Source: Paenibacillus sp. 481 (lineage in GTDB: Bacteria > Bacillota > Bacilli > Paenibacillales > Paenibacillaceae). Taken from it: 64,000 nucleotides of DNA. Within the stretch, counting starts at the first letter, position 1, and each line of letters starts with the position of its first letter. A program made the translations under genes and the position numbers. This document shows positions 8,531 to 17,253 of the stretch, one piece after another. The notes beneath the pieces were generated by a model. That model was given only the letters and a program-made list of their open reading frames with translations, did not search any database and had not been told where the DNA came from. The DNA is taken from assembly GCF_021223605.1 (NCBI RefSeq), contig NZ_CP075175.1, forward strand, positions 1,139,001 to 1,203,000, in the 5' to 3' direction.

Positions 8531-9015
8531 TCACCTCTCCCTCTTCGGCTGGCTATCCTTTATCGCTTCTGCCCAGCTCATCAAATCAGTAAGGGGGAGA
8601 TCTAACCAATACGGTACAGGGGTTTGAGTTGACATAGAAAAAGAGACAACCGCTTTTTTTAGCAGTTGTCCCCCATTCTTATCTGCAAGGCCTAACTTAG
8701 CAAAAAACCCTGTACCTTGACTGTAATTTTTGAGAAGTCTTTTGCAGGCATCGCAGCTACCATCTCATATGGCACGCGAGCAGCACACGCTGCAACATGT
8801 GCGAGATATTTTTTTGACATCTCGTACACGTGAATTTGCTCTGTTGTTGATTCTTTGACGCGACGCTCACAGAGCATCATGTCATCTCCTGTCAAGCTAT
8901 CGAGGTCAAGAAGAACTTCGGTATATTCTTGCCCTTCAAATTTAAAAGGCCGACTGAGCTCAAAAATCCGCTCGTCGGCCTCTTTGTTCAATTTTATTGT
9001 TTTATCTTTACTCAT
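8531..9015 (-). CDS. Tail assembly chaperone E+E' frameshift product (-1 at 8701-8707)
   Basis: Reading gene E from 9015, the minus strand has the heptamer T TTT TTG in frame at 8707-8701, just before the E stop codon (8694-8692). A -1 slip there opens a frame that runs without a stop through AKLGLADKNGGQLL and on to TGA at 8533-8531, 4 bases before the tape measure start. The extension ends in PYWLDLPLTDLMSWAEAIK, resembling the Trp-rich P2 E' tail. In P2 the same heptamer is used for gpE to gpE+E'. The fused protein would be about 160 residues. Confidence 0.85.
8692..9015 (-). CDS. Phage tail assembly chaperone E (P2 gpE / Mu gp41-like)
   Basis: A 107-residue protein with a strong ribosome binding site (AAGGAGG). 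It has the PFKFEGQEYTEVLLDLDSLTGDDM pattern typical of gpE/gp41-like tail assembly chaperones, with a helical C-terminal half. It lies between tail tube and tape measure, the conserved location of the chaperone pair that coats the tape measure during tail assembly. It is the zero-frame product; the longer E+E' product comes from -1 frameshifting. Confidence 0.88.
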   Translation of the reverse strand: MSKDKTIKLNKEADERIFELSRPFKFEGQEYTEVLLDLDSLTGDDMMLCERRVKESTTEQIHVYEMSKKYLAHVAACAARVPYEMVAAMPAKDFSKITVKVQGFLLS

Positions 9016-9033
9016 GATTAAATTCCTCCTTTG

Positions 9034-9561
9034 TTATAGTCCTAACTGTGAACGCATTTTTGCAAGGTAATCGACACCATCGATAATAAATTTAAAATTG
9101 TATTTGTCGATCTCAAGCAGCACTTTTCCACCAACCTCAAGTTTGTAATAAATGACTTCAAACTCATTTAATGAGTCTGTTGTCGCACCGACAGCTAGTT
9201 TTCCAGTTTCAAACTTTTTCGGAATCGCCCGAACCGAGGCCTTTATCCCCACTTGATCGTACGAGCTGGTGGTTGGATTGAAGACTTGTTCGGATGCTCG
9301 GAAGTCTAGTGCATGTGCAACTGGAGCTGCTAAACGAATAGCAGCTGGTTCAATCGCACGCCAATTCAATGTGCATGTCATGCTTGCGAGAGCGCCAATT
9401 GTTGGGCTGTTCACTTCTCCGAAAATTCCTGCACCCTTCACCGCCTCGGTAAGGGATTCGACGCTTGGTAACTGCACTTCGGATGTACCTAGGAACGTAC
9501 TACCGTTTAAGTACACCGTGTATTGGGATACTCTTTCAGCAATTTGTCGAGTCAATTTCAA
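9034..9561 (-). CDS. Major tail tube protein (P2 FII-like)
   Basis: A 175-residue protein of the contractile tail tube family. It contains YLNGSTFLGTSEVQLPSVES near the N-terminus and the C-terminal pattern YKLEVGGKVLLEIDKYNFKF, both typical of P2 FII. Tube rings stack beneath the sheath and form the DNA conduit. It follows the sheath gene with a 15-base gap, as in P2. Confidence 0.92.
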   Translation of the reverse strand: MKLTRQIAERVSQYTVYLNGSTFLGTSEVQLPSVESLTEAVKGAGIFGEVNSPTIGALASMTCTLNWRAIEPAAIRLAAPVAHALDFRASEQVFNPTTSSYDQVGIKASVRAIPKKFETGKLAVGATTDSLNEFEVIYYKLEVGGKVLLEIDKYNFKFIIDGVDYLAKMRSQLGL

Positions 9562-9576
9562 TTCCCCCTTCCTGTA

Positions 9577-11016
9577 TTAACCACCTATAGCACTCAGGTA
9601 CTGCGGATCGTATTCAATAAGAAAGCGCATTTCCTGCGCAGGCGTCGGCGGTGTAACAAAGATATGAAATTTGAGCTTGCCATTCATAAGATCGCTAGCT
9701 GGGTTTTCTTCTTTCAAAAATTCAACTCTACCACCCAGTATGAATTGATTCGCTTGTAAGCCGTTTAACCAAATGTTCAGGCTGTCTGTAACAGCTTCAA
9801 CGAGCCGTTTGTTTGCTGGATTATCTACGTATTTCCAATACGTGATTATAACTGTGTTGGAGATATAGTCGAACATTCGCCGTACAGCGATGAATGCTGC
9901 GACTGGGCTTGTATCATCAGGAAAGGCAGCTGTGCGGTTGCCCCATGCTTTGAATCCGCCAATGAAATTCAAAACAGTACTGATTCCGTGAGAGTTGATG
10001 AACTGGGCTTGGTCCGGCCCCAAAAGCAGTTCGTCACCGTTCTCCAACACAGCTGCATTAGCTTGGATTGCTTTGTTCGACGGACTCATGTATGGAACGC
10101 CGCCATTCTCGGCATCAAGTTTGCAAATCACTCCTGCCAGATGCGTCGATAGGTGATATTTTTTGCCGCCAAATTTCACTTTCGGAAAAGCTGCGATCTG
10201 ACGGTCGGAAGTGATTCGATTGTCATTTTTCCATTGCGGTAAGTCTGTATACTTCTTGTCTGCAGGTAAGTCCACAAGAACTTGTGCCTTGAAATGACCG
10301 TTTATGCTACCTGCTTTCGCGGCCATAACAGCCGCCACTACTGAATCATGTGAATAACCTGGGGCCAATACAAGACCAGGCAACACTCGATAGCGTGGGA
10401 ATACTTGATTCAACAACTCCAATCCTGTTACTTTTCCTGTGACAGAATCAACGCCGCCAACAATGTCAGTAGACTTGATTACGGTCGGGTCCAACTTGTC
10501 GTACCCTATTTGCAGTGATGTGACAGTTGGTAGAATCGCGCCTCCAGCTTTTGCCGTAACTACTAGGTGACCCACATCATTGAAGGCAGTTGTGTAGTCT
10601 TTACCTAATTGGTATGGCGTCGTGCCGTCCGATGACTTTACCTGCACACTTGCAGCCAAAACACCCTCAACTTTAATGGTGGCTACTCCCGCCGTAACAG
10701 GAACGGAAGCAGGAGCGACAGTTGCTTTGTGCTTGGACGGGTCCATAACATTAACAAAAACTACTGGTGACTGATTGTACAATTTGTAATGCGAGTCCAT
10801 AAACTCACATAAAGAAAATGATGTCCAATCATTTGAATACCCCAGCACTTCCACTGCTTCTGAAAAACTGTTGCAAAGTACAGGCGTATTAACTGCCGGC
10901 TGCTTCGCTAAATTTATCGGAGCCGTTCCGAACACGACAGGAACTGTCGCCTGTGGCGGCGCTGGCGAAAGAACCGATAGTGGAACCTCTTGTGTAAAAA
11001 CTCCATGCCGTTCCAT
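9577..11016 (-). CDS. Tail sheath protein (P2 FI-like)
   Basis: A 479-residue sheath protein. Family features include the N-terminal GVFTQEVPLS segment, the central LVLAPGYSHDSVVAAVMAAK block (around 215-235), GVICKLDAENGGVPYMSPSNK (around 295-315), and the C-terminal region with WKYVDNPANKRLVEAV. The C-terminal domain is the conserved contractile core. It is preceded by two small genes of uncertain function and followed by the tube gene. Confidence 0.95.
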   Translation of the reverse strand: MERHGVFTQEVPLSVLSPAPPQATVPVVFGTAPINLAKQPAVNTPVLCNSFSEAVEVLGYSNDWTSFSLCEFMDSHYKLYNQSPVVFVNVMDPSKHKATVAPASVPVTAGVATIKVEGVLAASVQVKSSDGTTPYQLGKDYTTAFNDVGHLVVTAKAGGAILPTVTSLQIGYDKLDPTVIKSTDIVGGVDSVTGKVTGLELLNQVFPRYRVLPGLVLAPGYSHDSVVAAVMAAKAGSINGHFKAQVLVDLPADKKYTDLPQWKNDNRITSDRQIAAFPKVKFGGKKYHLSTHLAGVICKLDAENGGVPYMSPSNKAIQANAAVLENGDELLLGPDQAQFINSHGISTVLNFIGGFKAWGNRTAAFPDDTSPVAAFIAVRRMFDYISNTVIITYWKYVDNPANKRLVEAVTDSLNIWLNGLQANQFILGGRVEFLKEENPASDLMNGKLKFHIFVTPPTPAQEMRFLIEYDPQYLSAIGG

Positions 11017-11023
11017 TGTTCTA

Positions 11024-11332
11024 TCATTCTCCTTTCAGTTTCAAGTAAGCTGCTCGTAGTGGTGTTCCCTGTTGCAGCATTTGCATCTGTGCTAATGGAA
11101 AATCTGAAATAGGTACAAACAATTCTCTTACTTCCGGCTTTCGTTCTATTACATCTTTCAAATATTCCGGAATACCGCCTATAAACGGCGTATACTGCAC
11201 AATTCGCCCATCTTCTATAGTTGGGCCGATGTAAATGAGATGCGGCTTTTCTTGTTGCACTTGCTTATTTTCTGGCTTTGCAACTTGTACCTGCGGCACT
11301 ATCTTGGGCGCTTCTTGATTTGCATCAGACAT
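11024..11332 (-). CDS. Hypothetical phage protein upstream of sheath
   Basis: A 102-residue protein with a Gln/Lys-rich, presumably disordered N-terminus (residues 1-30). A compact segment then holds IYIGPTIEDGRIVQYTPFIGGIPEYLKDVIE, followed by a helical C-terminus. I do not recognise a family. It lies 8 bases from the sheath gene and overlaps the preceding 158-residue gene by 8 bases, so it is co-translated with tail genes. The IPEYLKDVIERKPEVRELFVP stretch resembles small accessory proteins found near sheath genes in Bacillus phages, but that is only an impression. Confidence 0.7.
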   Translation of the reverse strand: MSDANQEAPKIVPQVQVAKPENKQVQQEKPHLIYIGPTIEDGRIVQYTPFIGGIPEYLKDVIERKPEVRELFVPISDFPLAQMQMLQQGTPLRAAYLKLKGE

Positions 11333-11801
11333 GATCTCTCACCTCCTGGAATATTCGCGGCGCTTCCCATAGCGTCGTCATTTCTGCCACCCAATGTGGG
11401 TTTGGCTGGTCTTCGTATACCTTCACTTTTAGAGGGAATTTCAACCTAAGTTTCCCGCCAAGAATGCGACTTTTAAGCACTGTTTGCCTAATCCCCTCAA
11501 TCAAGTTCACGACATCGATCACACCTTCTTCATCACGAGAAACCGTTCCGAAAAAGAGTTTCACTTGAACCGTTGACTCGTTTTCTTCATCGACACCTTC
11601 ATCTGCTCGCACGATGATAAACGGAAAGTCACTTTCTTGTGATTTGGGTGGATTTTGCTGGTTAGGAGCTGTTTTAGGCGGCAAATCCCAAATATGAATC
11701 CTTGGCGGCACAAGTTTGTTTGCAGAATCTCTTAGTCGCACTTTTTCTGTTTCGACTTCCAAAAAATCTTTCATGAGATATGTTGCAATGGCTAATGTCA
11801 C
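11325..11801 (-). CDS. Probable tail terminator / tail completion protein
   Basis: A 158-residue protein not confidently assigned. It has an N-terminal helix, the FPFIIVRADEGVDEENESTVQVKLFFGTVSRDEEG strand pattern and a long helix VVNLIEGIRQTVLKSRIL. This resembles the alpha/beta fold of tail terminator proteins, which cap the tail before head joining. The position right after the gpZ-like gene equals that of lambda gpU. The product is inferred from fold impression and gene order. Confidence 0.6.
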   Translation of the reverse strand: MTLAIATYLMKDFLEVETEKVRLRDSANKLVPPRIHIWDLPPKTAPNQQNPPKSQESDFPFIIVRADEGVDEENESTVQVKLFFGTVSRDEEGVIDVVNLIEGIRQTVLKSRILGGKLRLKFPLKVKVYEDQPNPHWVAEMTTLWEAPRIFQEVRDHV

Positions 11802-11815
11802 AATGGCCCTCCCTT

Positions 11816-12355
11816 CTAACGTAGCAGCCTATTTACTTCGTGAGTAAACCGCTGCGCCATCCTTCGTTCTGCTTCGCTTTCGACATGGTTCACAACTTCT
11901 TGATTCCCCATCATGCCTGGGACGGACGGGCCATATAGCTCCTGAATAGGGAGCCGGCGCTTACCAAGTCGCCTGAACGCTCCAATATGTCCATTTCGCA
12001 TTTCCCCAACGAATGCGCCCGCTACGGGTTTGAGCCCAGTACGTTTAACAGCAGCCTTTAATACTTTCGGCTGCCGTTTCGGTACTTTACTTGGGGTTGT
12101 CTTAAAACGCTTTAGCGGTATGTTCTCGGACCTCGACGACATCCTAGCTTTTAAGGCACTAGCATCGGTCGTGGTGATCCTAATGGTCGATTTTACTTCC
12201 GACGATTTGATATGGTAGCCCGCAGTCAGCTTACGTGTTGCCTCGGTTCCGACACCATGTATGGTGCGGTTCAGTGATGATGCGAGCGCCTTTGCTGCTC
12301 CATCTTTTAACTTACGGACCTGCTGTAAGACCTTTTTGGGCTCTAATGTGCTCAT
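11816..12355 (-). CDS. Minor tail protein Z-like (lambda gpZ family)
   Basis: A 179-residue basic protein. The N-terminal half (KDGAAKALASSLNRTIHGVGTEATRKLTAGYHIKSSEVKSTI) matches the gpZ pattern of R-x-LN, T and Y-x-I/V-x-x-x-x-I/V, and the C-terminal half is rich in Arg. In lambda, gpZ acts at tail completion or head joining. Finding it between an FII-like gene and a P2-type sheath is part of the mosaic nature of this prophage. The start overlaps the upstream gene by 4 bases. Confidence 0.75.
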   Translation of the reverse strand: MSTLEPKKVLQQVRKLKDGAAKALASSLNRTIHGVGTEATRKLTAGYHIKSSEVKSTIRITTTDASALKARMSSRSENIPLKRFKTTPSKVPKRQPKVLKAAVKRTGLKPVAGAFVGEMRNGHIGAFRRLGKRRLPIQELYGPSVPGMMGNQEVVNHVESEAERRMAQRFTHEVNRLLR

Positions 12356-12678
12356 GATGTATTTGCATCCAGCGTGATAGCTAGCAAGCCGTCCTCATCC
12401 TCAGCAGAAACAACGATGTAGTATTTACCGTCAAGTCGGACTTCTTCTCCGTCTTCTGGTTTATACCCCAGTTCAATTGGATCGGCATAAACAACTTTTT
12501 TAGACAAAGACACCCCAAACGTATGCGACGTGTGCGCATATGACATGGGGTGTTCTTTCAACATATTGTGATCCATTATTAAGCTGATTTGACGATCGTT
12601 CCATTGATGGGGAGTAGCAAACTCATCTGTATCCATAAATGTACCGACATCGCTTGCGAATGTGTCCCTCAGCTTCAT
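12352..12678 (-). CDS. Head-tail connector, FII-like
   Basis: A 108-residue protein with a mainly beta C-terminal half (KPEDGEEVRLDGKYYIVVSAEDEDGLLAITLDA). It occupies the place of lambda FII, between the capsid block and gpZ. Lambda-type FII proteins are annotated as head-tail joining or attachment proteins of this size and shape. It overlaps gpZ by 4 bases and the 84-residue gene by 4 bases. The call depends mainly on gene order. Confidence 0.65.
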   Translation of the reverse strand: MKLRDTFASDVGTFMDTDEFATPHQWNDRQISLIMDHNMLKEHPMSYAHTSHTFGVSLSKKVVYADPIELGYKPEDGEEVRLDGKYYIVVSAEDEDGLLAITLDANTS

Positions 12679-12929
12679 TCTTCGGTCACTGGAGCAACAT
12701 ATTCTCCTACACCTTCATCAACTGGTAATTCGGAATTCCCTTCAACATTTTCACTTCCAACGAGCGGTTGACTTGCAGCAATAACCTCAATCTCCTCCTT
12801 ACTAAGCGCCACAGCAAAACCCTCGGACACCAATCGCTTTGCTTCTTTGGCAGGAAGTCCTTCTATAACTGAGCCAATTTCATACACCGTGCCGCTGTAA
12901 CTGATCGACCATATAGCTCTGATTGTCAT
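12675..12929 (-). CDS. Hypothetical head-completion protein
   Basis: An 84-residue acidic protein. A short compact domain (WSISYSGTVYEIGSVIEGLP.KEAKRLVSEGFAV, residues 6-40) is followed by an acidic, Glu/Val-rich tail. The first part resembles small head fibre or FI-like proteins, but no family can be named with confidence. It lies between the major capsid gene and the FII-like gene, the position of lambda FI, and overlaps FII by 4 bases. Confidence 0.65.
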   Translation of the reverse strand: MTIRAIWSISYSGTVYEIGSVIEGLPAKEAKRLVSEGFAVALSKEEIEVIAASQPLVGSENVEGNSELPVDEGVGEYVAPVTEE

Positions 12930-12942
12930 CTTCTCTCACTCC

Positions 12943-13983
12943 CTATGCAACTTTAACTACATACCATGCATCGATATTTTCTGGGATTGGAATTGGTCGG
13001 CTCAGAAGAGTGATCTCCTCGATGCTATCATTCTCATTTACAATTCGACGCGCAACGCGTTCTGCAACGTGTGTAACCCATTGTTTGGATTTCGGATCGA
13101 TAAATGTGATCGCACCATGATTAAAATATGAACTTGTCTCACTGGAACCCATGAGATAGTGAAAATCAGGTACCATCGGTTTTTCCTCTTCCGTAAACGG
13201 ATCAACATACCACTCATTGTAAACGTAAATTTCCAAGCCTAATTCCGTTATTTTACCGACATAATCGACGGCCGCGCTAATGGGACGAGGAATTATCTCA
13301 CCCCGAATGATTCGACGACTTTCCATAGCTTTTATGACATTCGGGTTAGTAATAAACAACTCATATGTTTTCTCACTGAATACGACGATATTTGGAACAA
13401 TGCTGCTTTTTTGGCGAATCGTTGCTTTGCGACGACGCAATTCTGCGAGGGGATCGCTTTTTGGATCGCTCCACATGTCTGTACCAGCCAATACCTGCTT
13501 ATTCACAAATTCATAATCAAATTCTTCATCAATATCATCGTCTTTCATGCGAATTTTTCCACTGAATAGCAACTCAGAACTCATCTGTTCCTTTCTTCTG
13601 CTGACTTGCGTATCAAGGTCATCAATATCCTTTGCTACTATTTTAGCCGCACGTTCTTCTTCCGTTTGACCTGAGTAAATAAGTTCCCCAGGGAGACGCT
13701 TTTGAATTACGTCCCCATCAATCACTCTCTTCGGATTAATAAGCACTGGCGTAAATGTCTTCGTAACATACCCGTCGCGCTTAACTTCTTTCCCCTTTAA
13801 ATTGCGAGGGGATGAATAACGAGCAAGGCGACGCTTACCTTTTACAAAATCAATGTCTACGCGAGATGTTACGCTGGTTTCACTCCCAGAAAAAAATGTG
13901 TTTTTCAAGAAACTAAATGCAGGTGGCAACGATTCGATTACTCGTTGAAGCGTCCGCGGATCGTACAAATCAATTGGTGGCAT
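12943..13983 (-). CDS. Major capsid protein (lambda gpE family)
   Basis: A 346-residue protein with the layout of lambda-type capsid protein E. An N-terminal PPAFSFLKNTFF segment is followed by DIDFVKGKRRLARYSSPRNLKGKEVKRDGY (around 43-72), the KPKRVIDGD-like region and the E-loop area. The C-terminal half carries the YVDPFTEEEKPMVPDF block and ends in PENIDAWYVVKVA. It is preceded by the decoration protein gene as in lambda D-E order. It would form the HK97-fold icosahedral shell. Confidence 0.92.
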   Translation of the reverse strand: MPPIDLYDPRTLQRVIESLPPAFSFLKNTFFSGSETSVTSRVDIDFVKGKRRLARYSSPRNLKGKEVKRDGYVTKTFTPVLINPKRVIDGDVIQKRLPGELIYSGQTEEERAAKIVAKDIDDLDTQVSRRKEQMSSELLFSGKIRMKDDDIDEEFDYEFVNKQVLAGTDMWSDPKSDPLAELRRRKATIRQKSSIVPNIVVFSEKTYELFITNPNVIKAMESRRIIRGEIIPRPISAAVDYVGKITELGLEIYVYNEWYVDPFTEEEKPMVPDFHYLMGSSETSSYFNHGAITFIDPKSKQWVTHVAERVARRIVNENDSIEEITLLSRPIPIPENIDAWYVVKVA

Positions 13984-13996
13984 GTGTTATTCCTCC

Positions 13997-14353
13997 TTAT
14001 TTACCTACTCGTTTAATAAAAATACCAATGTTTCTGAGCGCCTGCTTGTGCTTATCAGCGGTGTCTGTGCCGCCAAATAACAACTCATCGCGGTTAAATT
14101 CACCCGTCAAGTAAATCAAAGCAACCTTATCTGCAAGCGTTGCATCCACATCATCTGCTAGAATAGCGACTGCCGTCTGTGAACCATCTGTTTTAATCGA
14201 ATCAACTAGCGTCGCTTTATTCTCCAACGTGATGATTCCTAACACAGATCCTCTTTTGTATGCACGTCCCATTTTCAATGTGATTCCGTCTTCTACAATT
14301 GGATATTCGCCTACCACTAACTGCTTATATTGCAACTCATTCTTTTGAATCAT
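13997..14353 (-). CDS. Head decoration protein D (lambda gpD-like)
   Basis: A 118-residue protein similar to lambda gpD, which trimerises on the expanded capsid and stabilises it. The pattern G.TLKMGRAYKRGSVLG near residue 25-40, followed by the DGSQTAVAILADDVDA region, is the family signature (K.G.VLG...G.......A...A..ILA.DVDA). It lies between protease and capsid, as in lambda. It overlaps the protease gene by 4 bases. Confidence 0.92.
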   Translation of the reverse strand: MIQKNELQYKQLVVGEYPIVEDGITLKMGRAYKRGSVLGIITLENKATLVDSIKTDGSQTAVAILADDVDATLADKVALIYLTGEFNRDELLFGGTDTADKHKQALRNIGIFIKRVGK

Positions 14354-15468
14354 TGCGTAACACCTCGATTCTTATTGATTAAACCTACGATCAAATTCGC
14401 GGCTGCGTCTACTTTGCCGCCACTATTTTGAAAACCAAAATCAGAAGTAACATGAGCGGCGCCAGAATTGTTCGAATCATCAAGCAAGCTAGCAACGATT
14501 CCACCGCGGCGGCTTGCGTCGGCTTTCAAAATATCAATAGCCGCCTGTGCTGCAGTCGCGAACGATTCATATTTTGCCTTGTTCACAACCGCTGTGGCCC
14601 CCGGTGTGTTTGCCAATTGGTCCAAAGCTTTCAAACGAGTTCGTTCCTGCTCAATCCCTTGATTGGTAGCTGCAGCATAAATACTTGGATGAAGTGCCGC
14701 AAATTTTTCAAGCGTCATTTCATCGTTTTGCGGCGGCTGCGATTTACTTCCGTTTTGATTTGGTTGTGGCATCGCAAGGACACTCGCAACTGTACTTAAT
14801 GCTGATTGAGTTGTTGCTTTGTTCTCATGTGGTAATTCAGGTGCATTCATAAACTTTGAGAAGTCCACTGTGACCCCATTAAATACAGCGTTTTTCCCTC
14901 GCAAAGATGCTGAAATTTGTACCGTTTGTTCAATTTCAGTAGCAAATCCATTTTCGATTGCTTCGTCCGGAAGAAACCATTTTTCAGCATCCATAAGAGA
15001 TTTAATTTCATCAGCACTTAAACCAGTCTTTTCGGAATACACCTCAACGAGTGCATCACGAATTTTATCCAAGACATCTGCTGTATGGCGAAGCTCATTG
15101 GACTCAGCACCCCACACACTGGTCCAAGGATTATGAATCATCATCATTGAGCCTTTCGGCATGATGATCTTGTCACCAGCGCATGCAATAATCGATGCGA
15201 TCGATGCGGCCAAACCTTCAACTCGCACAGTTATCTTTGCTTTGTGTTCTTTCAGCAACTGATAGATATGCAAGCCCGCAAATACATCACCACCACCACT
15301 ATTCAGCCGTACGACAATCTCATCTACATCTCCTAGTGCATTTAAGTCGTCTCTGAATTTTGCTGGCGTTACCGCATCTCCCCACCAACTAAATTCAGCA
15401 ATTGGACCGTACATCGTAAGTTCGCCGCTATTGTTCGTCTTCTTCATGCTCCAGAATATTTTTGGCAC
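14350..15468 (-). CDS. Head maturation protease, ClpP-type (S14)
   Basis: The ORF is open from 15480, but that GTG sits inside the Shine-Dalgarno sequence (AGGAGGTGA). The GTG at 15468, about 9 bases further on, is the better start and gives 372 residues. The ClpP-like domain shows LNSGGGDVFAGLHIYQLL, the nucleophile region GLAASIAS (Ser about 89) and MMMIHNPWT (His about 112). The C-terminal part beyond residue 220 is scaffold-like and low in complexity. It cleaves scaffold and prohead proteins. The start overlaps the portal gene end by about 40 bases. Confidence 0.88.
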   Translation of the reverse strand: MPKIFWSMKKTNNSGELTMYGPIAEFSWWGDAVTPAKFRDDLNALGDVDEIVVRLNSGGGDVFAGLHIYQLLKEHKAKITVRVEGLAASIASIIACAGDKIIMPKGSMMMIHNPWTSVWGAESNELRHTADVLDKIRDALVEVYSEKTGLSADEIKSLMDAEKWFLPDEAIENGFATEIEQTVQISASLRGKNAVFNGVTVDFSKFMNAPELPHENKATTQSALSTVASVLAMPQPNQNGSKSQPPQNDEMTLEKFAALHPSIYAAATNQGIEQERTRLKALDQLANTPGATAVVNKAKYESFATAAQAAIDILKADASRRGGIVASLLDDSNNSGAAHVTSDFGFQNSGGKVDAAANLIVGLINKNRGVTQ

Positions 15469-17002
15469 TTGGTTTGTCACCTCCTGATTTAATCAAGCTT
15501 GTTTCTTGCATCATTTTTTCTTCCCGCTTCCGCTGCTTCATGTTTACCTCATAATCTCCACCCGTAAGTTCGGCTGTCTCGCGCTCTCTCGTACTGAATC
15601 CTTCTTCTACCCGCTTCGATGCCGCATTTACTTCTTTCAGCGGATCTATTTGACCTGGCGATGGTCCATGCCATTCAGCTTTGGTGTAAGCGCGGCGAAT
15701 GATTGGATCGTCAAAGAAGCCTGGCGCATATATCCGACCTTTCGCCACAGCTTCAGCAAACCATTCCTCATACACAGGTTGGCAAAAATCAGCTGCCAAC
15801 CATGAACGGCGCATGCGGAACATCTTCCACGCTTCCAAAAGTGCGGCACGACTGGCGCTATAGGATGCGGTAAAGTGCTTAACCAATAGCTCGTAAGGAA
15901 TTTCAAGTGCAGCTCCGATTTGCCTTAGTATGGCTGTAACAAATCCATCAAAGGCCGTATTTGGTCGACCAGGATTAGCTGTTTCAACGGACTCGCCAGG
16001 AGCAAGGCCAACAATTGCTCCATTCCCCAATTCGTACCCGTATTCATCATTTGGGTCGATTTCTTCGCCATAGCTTAAACCCTCAGCGAGCATTCCATTT
16101 TGGGGTGCTTCCGATTTTACAAACACCGTGAACATACCACTCACAACAGCGGCCATTAGCTCCGCTTCTGTGTACCGTCCAAGTTGCTTTAATGCCTCGA
16201 TGACTGGAGCCAGCAAAGGGACGCCGCGCCGCTGATCCGGCCTCTCACTTTCCATGAGGTGAATGAGGTTACGCCGCCCAGTTTTTCGCCCAAACGCTTC
16301 AACTCGTGTCCACTCCCTTTTAACGGATCGTTTCGACAGTGGGTGTTTGTTCAAAAAATGATAGGCTACGACTTCGCCTGACGGTGAGCACTCAACACCG
16401 CCTATAATGTCTCGTCCTTCCTTGCGGTCAGGATCACAGCACCGATCTGCTTCCAGTAAGCGAATGCGTAAGTCGTAGACGCTATGAGGCCGTGGTTGCA
16501 TTGGTAAAAGTGCAAAGCAGTCACCACTCATGAGCTGACTTAAAAATGCGAGCTGTTGCAATTCGTAGAAGTTATTTAATCTCATTGCGTCGCAATCGTA
16601 TGACTCACACCACAGTTCAAACTCCCGCTTTATGGTCCTCTTCAATTCGTCTGCCTGTTCGTCGCTCAGTTTTAAAAAATCCACATCAACAGCCGGCTTC
16701 AATTTCAAACCTGTTCCAACAACATTAGTTCGAGTTGTCTTTAGTGCACCAGTTGCAAGTGTTGCTCCACCCATGTATAAATCACGGGAACGCTGTCTCA
16801 ACACGTCCAGATTGTCAATGATGTCCTCGTCGGGGCTACCTCCGCCAAACTGCCAACCTAGCAGAGATTTTTTTCTTCTGCTAGCCCCATGATGGGAATA
16901 ACCGCTGTTCAGCACGTTCAGTTTTTGACGAGCTGCTTCCCTTTTTAAAGCCCAGCTAGGAGCAACAGACACAATCATGCGGTCGATAATATTGGGCATC
17001 AT
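15428..17002 (-). CDS. Phage portal protein (lambda gpB family)
   Basis: A 524-residue portal protein of the lambda family, forming the dodecameric ring at the capsid vertex. Visible family features are the early RSRDLYMGGATLATGALKTTRTNVVGTGL block (around 70-98), LLEADRCC, the WHGPSPGQIDPLKE motif near residue 445 and the ETAELTGGDY segment near the end. It sits downstream of gpW-like and terminase genes and overlaps the gpW-like gene by 4 bases. Confidence 0.95.
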   Translation of the reverse strand: MMPNIIDRMIVSVAPSWALKREAARQKLNVLNSGYSHHGASRRKKSLLGWQFGGGSPDEDIIDNLDVLRQRSRDLYMGGATLATGALKTTRTNVVGTGLKLKPAVDVDFLKLSDEQADELKRTIKREFELWCESYDCDAMRLNNFYELQQLAFLSQLMSGDCFALLPMQPRPHSVYDLRIRLLEADRCCDPDRKEGRDIIGGVECSPSGEVVAYHFLNKHPLSKRSVKREWTRVEAFGRKTGRRNLIHLMESERPDQRRGVPLLAPVIEALKQLGRYTEAELMAAVVSGMFTVFVKSEAPQNGMLAEGLSYGEEIDPNDEYGYELGNGAIVGLAPGESVETANPGRPNTAFDGFVTAILRQIGAALEIPYELLVKHFTASYSASRAALLEAWKMFRMRRSWLAADFCQPVYEEWFAEAVAKGRIYAPGFFDDPIIRRAYTKAEWHGPSPGQIDPLKEVNAASKRVEEGFSTRERETAELTGGDYEVNMKQRKREEKMMQETSLIKSGGDKPSAKNILEHEEDEQ

Positions 17003-17238
17003 AAGTCACGTGGGATAGCTCGCATGACACGCACGCCAGAGTGCCGCCCACGCTCCAAACGTGCAACCTCATTGCTCCAAAATCGAATCTGAGACATTAT
17101 GTCCTGCAAATCTACACGCTGCAGCTGCCGTGTACCAATACGATACGATTGTCCCGTACTCACTTTTGCCTCAGCGTCCATCCACATCTGCAATCTCGCT
17201 TTTGCTTCCGTTAATGTCCAACTCATCTCCCTTTTCAC
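16999..17238 (-). CDS. gpW-like head-tail joining protein (DUF6148-type)
   Basis: A 79-residue protein with the pattern LTEAKARLQMWMDAEAKVSTGQSYRIGTRQLQRVDLQDI followed by an IRFWSNEVARLE helix. This matches the small gpW-like proteins common in Firmicute phages between terminase and portal. In lambda, gpW plugs the portal after packaging. It overlaps the portal gene by 4 bases. Confidence 0.85.
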   Translation of the reverse strand: MKREMSWTLTEAKARLQMWMDAEAKVSTGQSYRIGTRQLQRVDLQDIMSQIRFWSNEVARLERGRHSGVRVMRAIPRDL

Positions 17239-17253
17239 CTCCTTTCGTGGGGT

